Positions 1 to 8,057 of a stretch of DNA of 64,000 nucleotides are shown one piece after another. This stretch comes from Nitrobium sp046350935 (GTDB lineage Bacteria; Nitrospirota; Thermodesulfovibrionia; Thermodesulfovibrionales; Dissulfurispiraceae), in NCBI GenBank assembly GCA_046350935.1, contig JAXLZK010000017.1, positions 1 through 64,000 on the forward strand, in the 5' to 3' direction. Both the position numbers and the translations under genes were made by a program. Within the stretch, counting starts at the first letter, position 1, and every line of letters begins with the position of its first letter. The notes under the pieces were generated by a model that searched no databases, was not told where the DNA came from, and worked only from the letters and a program-made list of their open reading frames with translations.

Positions 1-436
1 CTCTCCGGTATCTCTCCCACACCCGCGGCGCCGCGCCCCCTCTCACCGCGCTCCACCACGACAGGACGCACGAATGCGCCACCATCACCGTCGGGGCGCG
101 CCAGGGCAGCCCCCCGTGGGCATATCCGCTCAGATGGATGATGTCCGGCTGCAGCGCCTCTTCCAGGCCGAGCAGCCATTCCCCTGCCTCCTGCACGTCG
201 TCCCAGGGATCCTCCATCCACTCAAGGCGGTAGTCGCTCTCGAAGACCCTCATTCCGGGCACCCGTGAGGCCTCCTCACGCTGGGAGAGGGTGAGGGGGG
301 CGCCCATGGTGGCCAGGGCCACGCCGGTTCCCCGCGACCCGAGCGCGCGCGCCAGTTCGAGTGAATAGGTCCAGACTCCTCCCACCGTATCGGCGGTCAT
401 CAGCACCCTTTCCGGCATCCTCCCTGCTCCGCTCAT
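1..436 (-). CDS. Glycosyltransferase family 4, N-terminal part (runs off window)
   Basis: Reading down from an ATG at 434-436 gives an open frame to the window edge, so only about 145 N-terminal residues are present. The start of the protein reads MTADTVGGVWTYSLELARAL, then LATMGAPL and DIIHLSGYAHGG. This is the glycogen-synthase-like N-terminal Rossmann domain of GT4 enzymes, with a glycine-rich loop followed by a donor/acceptor pocket. The ATG overlaps the TGA of the upstream radical SAM gene (ATGA), so the two are translationally coupled. The role is probably sugar transfer in a surface polysaccharide or glycolipid made by this cluster; donor and acceptor are unknown. Confidence 0.8.
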   Translation of the reverse strand, partial: MSGAGRMPERVLMTADTVGGVWTYSLELARALGSRGTGVALATMGAPLTLSQREEASRVPGMRVFESDYRLEWMEDPWDDVQEAGEWLLGLEEALQPDIIHLSGYAHGGLPWRAPTVMVAHSCVLSWWSAVRGGAAPRVWERYRR

Positions 437-1728
437 TCCGCTGCCTCCCTTTCGAGGCATTCGAGGGGGAGCAGCCGGCTCTCCTGGATATCGCTGAAGG
501 AGCGGTACTTTTCCAGGTAGTAGGCATGCGCCCTCTCCCATGCCCGTGCGTCGGGGGGACCCCACCTCTTTTCGTACTCGCGGGATCCCGGATAGGGGAA
601 CACCGGAACCGGCTTATTCGCCCATATCCCGAAGTCGAGGAGAAAGCGCCTCCAGCGCTCCGTGTCTTCGGGCGTATCCACCTGGGCGTCGAGCAGGGTG
701 GCCTGCACGAAAGGAACACTCTTTCGCGCACGGATGAGGAGATCGAGCAGCGCCTCCGTGGAGAGGGAGCAGCTCTTTTCCAGAAGGGCTCGGCCCCTTT
801 CGCTGATGCTCTCTATCCCCGCCTCGATGGAAACGCACCCCGCGCTGCCGAGGAGGTCGAGCATCTCGTGGCTCCAGAGGTCGATGCGGGTCTGGATGCC
901 GAACTTCACCTCCCGCTCCCCGAGGGCTCTCAGCAGGCCGCGGTCGGGCAGGAAGATTTCGTCGATGAAATAGAGGTAACCGACTCCCTGGGCAAGGAGG
1001 CCGTCCACCTCCTCCAGCACCACGGAAAGGGGGCGCTTCCGGTACCGGTCACGGAACGCCCCTTTCGCGCAGAAAGAGCACCGGTAGGGACACCCCCGCG
1101 ACGCTTCCAGCTCGGCCCCCGGAGAGGAGGGCGGCACCTCGAAGCGGTGGTGGTGGTGACAATGCCCCCTGATTGTCGCATCAGGCCAGTGCAGGGCGGG
1201 GAGCCGGGACAGATCACTCGCATGCGGTCCTCCCTGCACCCGTATCGTCCCGTTTTCCCGGTAGCACACGGAAGGCACGTCTCCCCATTCCCTCCTCTCC
1301 CGCGCGGCAAGGAGCGGGATGATCTCCTCCCCTTCCCCCATGATGACCACCTCCACGCCGAGCTTCTCCAGGACGGAAACGGGAGTAACGGAGCCGTGGG
1401 GGCCGATCGCAGCGAGGGTCCCGCATACCGTGCGGAGCACCGCGGCTGTCTCCTTCGGCACCCGCAGCTCAGGAGGGGCGCAGCGCCAGAAAAGGTAGCT
1501 GGGCGCCGTGGTGACCACCGCGAGATCAGGGGCGAAGCCCGCGACGCGCTCCCGGATTTCACCCGGCGACAGGGCCTCGCTCCGGCCGTCCACGAGGAGG
1601 ACCTCATGCCCCCCATTTTCCAGGAGTGCCTTCGCGTACCCGTACTCGAGGGGAAGATGGGGCTCGCGGCATCCGAAGTAGACGCTGCCCCGGAACGTCC
1701 AGTTGGGATTAATCAGCGCACACTTCAT
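433..1728 (-). CDS. B12-binding domain radical SAM protein
   Basis: The 431-aa protein starts MKCALINPNWTF, typical of cobalamin-binding radical SAM enzymes, with the Rossmann-like B12 domain in residues 1-150. The radical SAM cluster motif CxxxCxxC is visible as CPYRCSFC near residue 230. The family resembles the B12-rSAM proteins found in oligosaccharide clusters, so a C-methylation or similar radical modification of a sugar is the likely role, but the substrate is not visible. The start at 1728 is chosen over the longer frame because the conserved domain begins there and it overlaps the end of the upstream gene by 20 nt. It is second to last of four same-strand sugar genes. Confidence 0.85.
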   Translation of the reverse strand: MKCALINPNWTFRGSVYFGCREPHLPLEYGYAKALLENGGHEVLLVDGRSEALSPGEIRERVAGFAPDLAVVTTAPSYLFWRCAPPELRVPKETAAVLRTVCGTLAAIGPHGSVTPVSVLEKLGVEVVIMGEGEEIIPLLAARERREWGDVPSVCYRENGTIRVQGGPHASDLSRLPALHWPDATIRGHCHHHHRFEVPPSSPGAELEASRGCPYRCSFCAKGAFRDRYRKRPLSVVLEEVDGLLAQGVGYLYFIDEIFLPDRGLLRALGEREVKFGIQTRIDLWSHEMLDLLGSAGCVSIEAGIESISERGRALLEKSCSLSTEALLDLLIRARKSVPFVQATLLDAQVDTPEDTERWRRFLLDFGIWANKPVPVFPYPGSREYEKRWGPPDARAWERAHAYYLEKYRSFSDIQESRLLPLECLEREAAE

Positions 1729-3820
1729 GCGGTTCTTTATCCGGCTCCCGGAGCGGCAGGGGTATTCCACGCGCCATGCGCAGCCACTCGTAGAGTTTTC
1801 TCACTCCCTGCTCGACGCCCACGCGGGGCTCCCAGCCGGTGACGTTCCTGAATTTCTCCGAATCGGACACGTAGTACTTCTGGTCTCCGGCGCGCCACGC
1901 GTCGAAAAGGGTCTGCGGCTTCCCGCGGTGCAGCTCTCCGATGAAGGAGAGGAGCTCAAGGAGACTCAGGGTGTTCGCCGGCCCCCCGCCGATGTTGAAG
2001 GCCTGTCCCGCAATGCGCTGCATGCCCTCCTGGGCGAGGAGAAACGCATCGACGAGGTCGTCGACGAAGAGCACATCGCGCACCTGCATGCCGTCCCCGA
2101 AGATGGTGAGGGGCCTCCCCTCCAGCGCACTGATGAGGAAATAGGCGACCCATCCCTGGTCCTCCGTTCCGTACTGGTGCGGGCCGTAGATGCAGCTCAT
2201 GCGGAAGACCGCGGCGGGAAGGCCGAAGGTGCGCGCATAATCGACGACATACTGGTCGGCGGCCCCCTTTGAGCAGCCGTAAGGGCTGTGAAAGTCGAGC
2301 GGACACCCCTCGCCGATCCCGGTGAGCCTGATGGAGGGATCGGCGGGCGCGTAGCGCTTCCCCTGGACGACGAGCTCCATTCCCCCAAGCCCCCCGTAGA
2401 CTTTGTTGGTCGAGGTGAAGAGGAGGGGAGGGGGAGCGTCCAGCGCGCGCAGCTCCTCAAGCAGGGTGACGGTGCCGCACGCATTGACGGTGAAGTCGTG
2501 CAGCGGCTGCACCAGGCTCGTGGTCACCGCCACCTGCGCGGCGAGATGGTAGACCTGGTCCGCGCAGCGCACGGCGGGGCGGAGCGCGCGCCTGTCGCAC
2601 ACGTCCGCGATCTCCACCTGCACGCGGTTTCCATGGGTCGCGCGCAGCCAGCGGAGGTTCCTCTCCACTCCCGGCCTGGAGAGAGTGTCGTAGACCAGCA
2701 CCGGTTTGCCCGACTGGAGCAGGCGGTGGGCGAGGTTCGTCCCGATGAACCCGGCACCGCCGAGGATGAGTGAAGGTTTTTGGCGGAAGTTCTGTTTGCG
2801 CAGGGGATGGGAGTTCATGTTCAGGAGCTCGCGCGCCGCTTCGACTCCCCCGTTTTCCCAGAGCCGATAGAGGAGCTTGGGAGTGCCGTCCGCCTTCCTG
2901 ATGCCAAGATGCCTTTTCAGCTCGTCCCCCGGCGCCTCCTCCGCTGCAGAGGCGGTATCGGGCTGGTCGCATACCGTACTCCAGTAAACGCGCTCCACCG
3001 GGGTCTCCGCCGCCCTGACGAATTCCCGGACCTGGCCCAGCTCGTCGAGCCTCCAGGTAGAATGCCCCACGCCGGTAATCCAGATTTCCCGCTTGAGGGA
3101 ATGCCTTTTCAGCTCGCCCCGGAGCTCCGGAATCACCGCGGCCCATTCGCTCCCCTCGACCTCCCCCATGCCGGAAAAGCCGCGCACCCCCACCACGTCG
3201 ATGGAGGCCATGAGGCCCTGCCCGCAGATCAGGCGGAACCACTGCGGATCGAAAGGCCGCATTCCCGCCAGCACCGTCCTCTTGCCCCTTTTGCGCGCCA
3301 GGGACGCGGCGCTCTGCAACATCGCGCAGAAGATCCGCCACTCCGGATCGAGCCTCCTGTCCCAGCAGGCCGGGTTGTTCGGTTCGCTCCAGAGCTCCAC
3401 GGAGCGGAAGTGCTCTCCCCACCGGTCGAGGGCCTTCCCGAGGAAGTCGGCATACGCCCCGGGTTCACGGGGAGGGGAAGAGGTCCTCGGAGCCGCTCCG
3501 AGAGAGGGGGGCGTGGCAAGAAAACAGGGCAGGAGGGAGGCCTCCTGCGCCAGCCGGGGAATCAGCCAGTCGAACCACTCCAGCCCCCCGGGAGTGGAGC
3601 ATTCCGCCCAGGAAACCTCGGTGCGGAGTTCGCAGACGCGCAGGGCGCGCAGAGAGGAAAGGACCCGCTCCACACGGTCGTACTCGCCGGGCCGGAAGCA
3701 CTCCGCCAGCCCGATCACGGGGGAGCCCCCCGCCGCCGTAGGCGTCGCATACGCGCTGCCCCTGTGGAGGGGCTTGCTGCGGGCCTTCCCCTTCGCTCCT
3801 GCCCTTTGCAGTCCGCTCAT
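1709..3820 (-). CDS. Glycoside-hydrolase-like / NAD-dependent epimerase (SDR) fusion protein
   Basis: This is a 703-aa two-domain protein. Residues about 35-330 look like a clan-A (GH5/GH39-like) TIM barrel: ELRTEVSWAE, an acid/base-type Glu in LWSEPNN, and WITGVGHSTW where the second catalytic Glu normally sits in WITE. Residues about 350-690 are an extended SDR sugar epimerase/dehydratase: GGAGFIG NAD loop, TSTNKVYGG serine region, YGCSKG (YxxxK) and RDVLFVDD. The ATG at 3820 overlaps the upstream TGA (ATGA). The SDR half is closest in style to CDP-paratose/tyvelose 2-epimerases, but the substrate is unassigned. The first domain probably binds rather than cleaves sugar because the nucleophile position is Gly. 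Confidence 0.8.
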   Translation of the reverse strand: MSGLQRAGAKGKARSKPLHRGSAYATPTAAGGSPVIGLAECFRPGEYDRVERVLSSLRALRVCELRTEVSWAECSTPGGLEWFDWLIPRLAQEASLLPCFLATPPSLGAAPRTSSPPREPGAYADFLGKALDRWGEHFRSVELWSEPNNPACWDRRLDPEWRIFCAMLQSAASLARKRGKRTVLAGMRPFDPQWFRLICGQGLMASIDVVGVRGFSGMGEVEGSEWAAVIPELRGELKRHSLKREIWITGVGHSTWRLDELGQVREFVRAAETPVERVYWSTVCDQPDTASAAEEAPGDELKRHLGIRKADGTPKLLYRLWENGGVEAARELLNMNSHPLRKQNFRQKPSLILGGAGFIGTNLAHRLLQSGKPVLVYDTLSRPGVERNLRWLRATHGNRVQVEIADVCDRRALRPAVRCADQVYHLAAQVAVTTSLVQPLHDFTVNACGTVTLLEELRALDAPPPLLFTSTNKVYGGLGGMELVVQGKRYAPADPSIRLTGIGEGCPLDFHSPYGCSKGAADQYVVDYARTFGLPAAVFRMSCIYGPHQYGTEDQGWVAYFLISALEGRPLTIFGDGMQVRDVLFVDDLVDAFLLAQEGMQRIAGQAFNIGGGPANTLSLLELLSFIGELHRGKPQTLFDAWRAGDQKYYVSDSEKFRNVTGWEPRVGVEQGVRKLYEWLRMARGIPLPLREPDKEPHEVCAD

Positions 3821-4935
3821 ACGGTAAGCCCCCGCCCGGCAAGCTCCGCGCTCGCCTCTTCGATGCGGTCGTGCGCTACTTTGCCCTCCAGCCATTCGCT
3901 CAACTCGACCAGCCCTTCTTCGAGGCCGATGCGCGGGTCGAACTTCAGGATCTGCCGCGCAAGCGTGATATCGGCAAAGCAGTGCCGGATGTCTCCCATG
4001 CGGTATTTTCCGGTCACTTCCGGACGGATGTACCTCTTACCGAAAACCTCGGCCATGCGCTCGGCCACTTCCAGGATCGTATATTGAGAGCCGCTCCCGA
4101 TGTTGAACACCGTGTCCGCTGCCTCGGGCGTTTCGAGGGCGAGACGACAGGCCAGCGCCACGTCGTATACGCTGACGAAGTCCCTCTGCTGGTAGCCGTC
4201 CTCGTAGATGAGGGGCGACTTGCCGTTGAGGAGGCGCGACGCAAAGATGGCGAGCACCCCGGTATACGGGTTTGAAAAGGCCTGGCGTATCCCGAACACG
4301 TTGAAAAAGCGGAGGGCGACGGTGGGGATGCCGTAGGCGCGCCCGATCAGCAGGCACGCCCGCTCCTGATCGTATTTCGAGAGGGCGTAGACGGAGGTAA
4401 GGACGGGGGGCTTTCTTTCGGGCGTCGGAATGGGGACCAGCACGTCTCCCTCTTCGTTGCGCACCTCCCAATCTCCGCGCTTCAACTGCTCGAGGTCGCG
4501 CTTCGCCTCCCGGTACACCCTGCTGTCGGGCGAGTAGTAGAGCCCCTCCCCGTAGATGCTCATGCTCGATGCCGCCACCAGCCTCTCCACCGGCTTTTTG
4601 ATCAGGGCTTCGAGGAGCACCGCGGTCCCCCTCGTGTTCACATCCAGGTACTTTTCGACTTCGTACATACTCTGCCCCACGCCGACCGCCGCGGCAAAGT
4701 GGTAGACTGCGTCGATGCCTTCGAGGGCGCGCTCCACGGCCGCGGGGTCCCTCACGTCGCCGATCTGCAGCTCCACTGCGGGGTTCAGATAGTCGGGCCT
4801 CTGCCGTTCAGGGCCGTGCACCTGCTCGGAGAGATTGTCGAGGGCGCGGACGCGGTATCCACGCCTGAGCAGCTCGTCTGCCAGATGCGAACCGATGAAG
4901 CCTGCTCCTCCGGTAATCAAGATGTGCTTGCCCAA
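3817..4935 (-). CDS. NAD-dependent epimerase/dehydratase (SDR), sugar nucleotide 4-epimerase type
   Basis: The 372-aa extended short-chain dehydrogenase has the N-terminal ITGGAGFIGSHLAD NAD-binding loop, AASSMSIYGEG around the catalytic Ser, YALSKYDQ as YxxxK, RFFNVFG, and RDFVSVYDVA. It resembles dTDP-L-rhamnose/UDP-hexose 4-epimerases. The start codon is TTG (4933-4935): the strong Shine-Dalgarno AGGAGG lies seven bases upstream and no ATG fits the domain start. It is the first gene of the sugar operon and is followed by an ATGA overlap. A consensus promoter lies about 380 nt upstream, so the transcript has a long leader. Confidence 0.85.
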   Translation of the reverse strand: MGKHILITGGAGFIGSHLADELLRRGYRVRALDNLSEQVHGPERQRPDYLNPAVELQIGDVRDPAAVERALEGIDAVYHFAAAVGVGQSMYEVEKYLDVNTRGTAVLLEALIKKPVERLVAASSMSIYGEGLYYSPDSRVYREAKRDLEQLKRGDWEVRNEEGDVLVPIPTPERKPPVLTSVYALSKYDQERACLLIGRAYGIPTVALRFFNVFGIRQAFSNPYTGVLAIFASRLLNGKSPLIYEDGYQQRDFVSVYDVALACRLALETPEAADTVFNIGSGSQYTILEVAERMAEVFGKRYIRPEVTGKYRMGDIRHCFADITLARQILKFDPRIGLEEGLVELSEWLEGKVAHDRIEEASAELAGRGLTV

Positions 4936-5313
4936 TGGTTGCCTCCTGTAAAGATGGTCTGCGTTTTCCCCCGCCTGCTCCCCTCCTGAACGCAGGGGGA
5001 AGCGGCTTCCGCCGCAGCGCCCTCCGGCGTGTACCGGGAAAGGACTCCTGCGGGAAAAGGGTGTCCGCTTGGCGTAGTGCGTGCCGGTGTGTGCCGGGAA
5101 ATCCGGTGCTGCAGGTTAATACAGTTCCCTTGTTGTTTGTTCCGGAATCGGTCTGCCGTTCAGGTGTGCGGGCGCACTCTCTTCTGCCCGGGGCGCGAAA
5201 GGTTCGGATCACGCGCCTGCTGCGTTCTGTGCAAAGGTTTCCTCCCTTGCCGTGTCCTGAAAGAGAACGAGGAGAGATGCGTCGGCGGAGGAAGCTATCT
5301 AAGTACCCTTCTC
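4936..5313 (-). other. Long untranslated leader of the saccharide operon
   Basis: No credible gene lies between the predicted transcription start near 5313 and the TTG start at 4935. The leader contains an imperfect 18-nt direct repeat (5024-5041 and 5084-5101, 16 of 18 identical) exactly 60 nt apart, each able to fold as a small CCGG hairpin. No JUMPstart/ops sequence was seen. Confidence 0.4.
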
Positions 5314-5319
5314 AATAAA

Positions 5320-5348
5320 CTTATAGCAGACAAAAAAGGGCTTGTCAA
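5320..5348 (-). promoter_or_regulatory. Sigma-70 promoter of the saccharide operon
   Basis: On the minus strand TTGACA (5343-5348) and TATAAG (5320-5325) are separated by 17 nt. Start would be near 5313. The same intergenic space carries a plus-strand TATACT at 5392-5397, a candidate -10 for the divergent TPR gene without a good -35. Confidence 0.65.
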
Positions 5349-5447
5349 CAAAGAGGGGCGCGCCCTGAAGAAATACCTCTCCGGAGTACGGTATACTATT
5401 TCCCGACGGCACTTCGCCGCACATCCTGTCTCACAGAGGAGTGACGT

Positions 5448-6059
5448 ATGCATACGATACAGCGTATCTTTTTTTGGATCGTGCTGGTTTTCCTGCCCTG
5501 CACTGCCGCCGCAGCGGCGGCAGACCCGCAGGCCCTCTTCGACAGCGCCGGCGCCGCCTTCAACGAGGGCCGGTACGACCGGGCCATAAAGGAGTTCAGC
5601 AGCCTGCTTTCGCTGGTCCCGGACGTGGCGGACGCGTATTATTACCGGGGCCTCTCCTACTACCGGACCGGCAGATACGACGAGGCGATTGAGGACTTCA
5701 CGAAGGCGGCGTCCCTGTATCCCCAGCCCCACGACGCCGAACTGTACCATAACCGGGGACTTGCCTATTTCAAGAAGGGCGACTACCCGCGGGCCATCGA
5801 AGACGACACCCGCGCCCTCTCCCTCAAGCCCGACTACGTCGAGGCGTACCATAACCGCGGGGTGGCCCGGTCCCGGAGAGGCAATTACGACGAGGCCATC
5901 GAGGACTTCAATAAGGCCATCTCCCTGAAGCCGTCCCATGCGGAAGCCTACTTTTCGCGCGGATTCGCCTACGTGCAGAAGGCCGCCGCCGATTTCCAAA
6001 GGGTATGCGATATGGGAAACCAGAAGGCGTGCGACAATCTGAAACAGCTCGCACAATAA
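5448..6059 (+). CDS. Exported tetratricopeptide repeat protein
   Basis: The 203-aa protein has a signal peptide (hydrophobic core about residues 6-24, then AAAAADPQ). About five TPR units follow, recognisable by repeated GRYDRAIKEF, GRYDEAIEDF, GDYPRAIEDD and GNYDEAIEDF helices. The last, shorter unit contains a Cys pair (CDMGNQKAC), Sel1-like. The ATG follows AGAGGAGTGACGT. It is transcribed alone, divergent from the sugar operon. TPRs imply a protein-binding scaffold in the periplasm; no partner is obvious. Confidence 0.8.
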   Translation: MHTIQRIFFWIVLVFLPCTAAAAAADPQALFDSAGAAFNEGRYDRAIKEFSSLLSLVPDVADAYYYRGLSYYRTGRYDEAIEDFTKAASLYPQPHDAELYHNRGLAYFKKGDYPRAIEDDTRALSLKPDYVEAYHNRGVARSRRGNYDEAIEDFNKAISLKPSHAEAYFSRGFAYVQKAAADFQRVCDMGNQKACDNLKQLAQ

Positions 6060-6149
6060 AGGCAGAGCAAAGATAAAGATAGAGTGAAGCGGAATAAACC
6101 AGACACTCTGATTTCTATTTTTTCCCGTTTTGATCTGTAGGTACCTGCT

Positions 6150-6851
6150 TCACCCTGTTTTACTCTGTCTCTCTCTGTTTTCTCTCTGCCTTTTTTTCCA
6201 GAGGATCGGGCCGAGGAGAAGAAGCGTCATCAGGGCCAGGGCCAGGATGAAGCCCGGCGAGAAAATATCCTGCAGGGAAGAGAGGGTCCGGAGCTGCTGG
6301 CCCGCAAAGCTGAACGCGGCCGCGCCGGGGCACATCCCCACCAAGGTCGTCCACAGGAAGGTCCGGTACGGCGTACCGGAGAGTCCTGCCAGAAAGTTTA
6401 CGAGGAAGAAAGGGGCAAACGGAAGAACGCGGAGGGTGAGCAGGTAGAGGGGGCCGTTCTTCCGTATCTCCTCATTGAGCCACGACAGATGAAAGCGGTA
6501 TTTCTCGTGCACCCAGTTTCCCGCCAGATACCGTGCGGAGAAGAAGGCGAGGGAGGAGCCCAGGAGCGCTCCCGCAGTCGCATAGAGGGCGCCCGGAAGC
6601 GCTCCGAACAGAAAGCCCCCGGCAATGGTGAGCACCAGCGTTCCGGGGAGGAAGAAAGCGGTGGAGAGATACAGGGCGATAAAGACCGCCACCGCCCTGT
6701 AATAATGGGCATCCACGTACCGCCACAGGACTCCGCTGTTTTCCTTCAGCCTCGAAAAAGAAATGTATTCGCCGAATACCGTGAAACGCAGCACGAGCAC
6801 CGCGGCGATCAGAAGGACGAACGCAATGACCTTTGCCCGGTCTCTTTTCAT
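6150..6851 (-). CDS. TVP38/TMEM64 family (VTT domain) membrane protein
   Basis: The 233-aa integral membrane protein has about six hydrophobic segments. The VTT/SNARE-associated core FLPGTLVLTIAGGFLFGALPG is followed by LRVLPFAPFFLVNFLAGLSG, both hallmarks of the TVP38 family. The C-terminus is basic. The start at 6851 (MKRDRAK) places a charged N-terminus before the first helix; the frame further upstream is not membrane-like. VTT proteins are implicated in lipid scrambling or membrane homeostasis. In other bacteria this domain is found near, or fused to, PLD-type enzymes with an EEP hydrolase, and both occur about 1.2-2 kb away here on the other strand. Confidence 0.85.
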   Translation of the reverse strand: MKRDRAKVIAFVLLIAAVLVLRFTVFGEYISFSRLKENSGVLWRYVDAHYYRAVAVFIALYLSTAFFLPGTLVLTIAGGFLFGALPGALYATAGALLGSSLAFFSARYLAGNWVHEKYRFHLSWLNEEIRKNGPLYLLTLRVLPFAPFFLVNFLAGLSGTPYRTFLWTTLVGMCPGAAAFSFAGQQLRTLSSLQDIFSPGFILALALMTLLLLGPILWKKRQRENRERQSKTG

Positions 6852-7042
6852 GATGTTTCCCCGGCAGGGGGGCCCCGATGGGGAGACCTCCCGGTAAGAG
6901 GAGAAAGCAGAGGACGGTCGCCCCGTATACCCGCATCTTTCCGTGGGTGCGCTTCTCATGCGAATTCCTCTTCCAAATAGTAGCACTTTCCCCCAGGAAC
7001 GCAAAGGAAGCCGGCAGCGCCGTACGCTGGAGAGCCCGGCGA

Positions 7043-7071
7043 TTGACATTTTTCAGGGTGTCGGGTAAGCT
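7043..7071 (+). promoter_or_regulatory. Promoter of the riboswitch/carbonic anhydrase transcript
   Basis: TTGACA (7043-7048) and TAAGCT (7066-7071) are separated by exactly 17 nt, giving a start near 7078, which is directly at the 5' edge of the aptamer. Confidence 0.6.
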
Positions 7072-7077
7072 ACGTAG

Positions 7078-7187
7078 CATAGTAAAGGGAGTAGCTGAAG
7101 CAGCGGAGAGCGTCGTCACGTCCGATACGGAAACCCGTATCCGGCCGGCACCGCTGACAAGAAGTACTTGAAAGCAGGACCTTTACC
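7078..7187 (+). ncRNA. yybP-ykoY (manganese) riboswitch aptamer
   Basis: The two invariant blocks of the yybP-ykoY class are present in order. AGTAAAGGGAGTAGC at 7081-7095 matches the AAAGGGGAGUAGC box with one G fewer. GTCGTCACG at 7112-7120, with a hairpin ending in CCGGC (7141-7145), matches the L3 arm. CTGACAAGAAGTACTTG at 7154-7170 forms the next hairpin, followed by AAAGCAGGACCTTTACC. P1 pairs AGTAAAGG with CCTTTACC. Spacing follows the Lactococcus aptamer. This class senses Mn2+ and normally turns expression on. It is followed by a terminator and then a carbonic anhydrase gene. Confidence 0.85.
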
Positions 7188-7225
7188 ACAAATGCCCCCT
7201 GTTTGCGGTAAAGGTCTTTTTATTG
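7178..7225 (+). terminator. Riboswitch-controlled intrinsic terminator
   Basis: GACCTTTACC at 7178-7187 pairs perfectly with GGTAAAGGTC at 7206-7215, followed by a T tract (TTTTTATT). The 5' arm is also the 3' strand of aptamer P1, so aptamer and terminator are mutually exclusive. This is the standard expression platform of the class. Confidence 0.8.
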
Positions 7226-7236
7226 GGAGCGCGCTC

Positions 7237-7869
7237 GTGGAAAAGCTCTACAAGGGCATCCATACCTTTCAAAATTCTTTTTTCAAGAAGGAAGAGGACT
7301 TCTTCAGGAGACTCTCGGAGCGGCAGACTCCCGAGGTGCTCTTCATCACCTGCGCGGACGCGCGGGTGGACCCCAACCTCGTAACGCAGAGCAGGCCGGG
7401 CGAGCTCTTCATCGTGCGGAACGTCGGCAACATAGTCCCCCCGCATGACGCCATCAACGACAAGAACAGCGTTGCGGCCGCCATGGAGTTCGCCGTCATG
7501 GGGCTGAGGGTGACCGATATTATCGTATGCGGGCACTCAAACTGCGGTGCGATGCAGGCGCTTTTCATGGAAGAGGAGGCGTTCGAGGGAATGCACCACT
7601 TCCGGGAATGGATGAAACTGGCCTCCCCCGTACGCCACATCGTCAACCGTTTCTATCCCTCCGCGCACGCCTCCGAGGAGGTGCGGAGGAGGATCGTCGA
7701 GGAGGAAAACGTTCTCCTGCAACTGAGCAACATCCAGACATATCCTTTTGTCCTGAAAGCGCTGGAGGAAGGGGCGCTGCATCTCCACGGATGGTACTAC
7801 GACATAAGGACAGGAGACATCTTCTCTTTCAATCCCGCGACCGACAAATTCGAAAAAATACAGAAGTGA
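7237..7869 (+). CDS. Beta-class carbonic anhydrase
   Basis: The 210-aa protein interconverts CO2 and bicarbonate. The zinc ligands and catalytic dyad of beta-CAs are visible: CADARVDP (Cys, Asp-Arg pair) near residue 46 and HSNCGAM (His, Cys) near residue 105. GTG at 7237 is taken as the start because GGGAG lies 7 nt upstream and the upstream in-frame codons run through the riboswitch terminator, which must be non-coding. Length matches the family. The gene sits alone behind a Mn2+ riboswitch, an unusual regulator for a carbonic anhydrase; a metal-linked role is inference. Confidence 0.88.
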   Translation: MEKLYKGIHTFQNSFFKKEEDFFRRLSERQTPEVLFITCADARVDPNLVTQSRPGELFIVRNVGNIVPPHDAINDKNSVAAAMEFAVMGLRVTDIIVCGHSNCGAMQALFMEEEAFEGMHHFREWMKLASPVRHIVNRFYPSAHASEEVRRRIVEEENVLLQLSNIQTYPFVLKALEEGALHLHGWYYDIRTGDIFSFNPATDKFEKIQK

Positions 7870-8057
7870 GGCCTTCGAGGCGGTGCGGAAGGACCGCTCC
7901 CGGATGCGGAGGGGGCGGAAGCTGTGGTATACTAGAGCTGGAGTGCTTCGCAGCGTGACTGTCTTCGTAATCCCCCGGAATTCACCTCTTCACCCGGATA
8001 CTGCCGCTCCGGTGCTCCCCGGCGCGGAGCACGCATCATAGCAGACGCATTGTTTCA

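Noticed and set aside
361..1842. 493-codon plus-strand frame opposite the radical SAM gene
   Set aside because: Shadow of the B12-rSAM gene with its CxxxCxxC motif; no RBS or recognisable domain on the plus strand.
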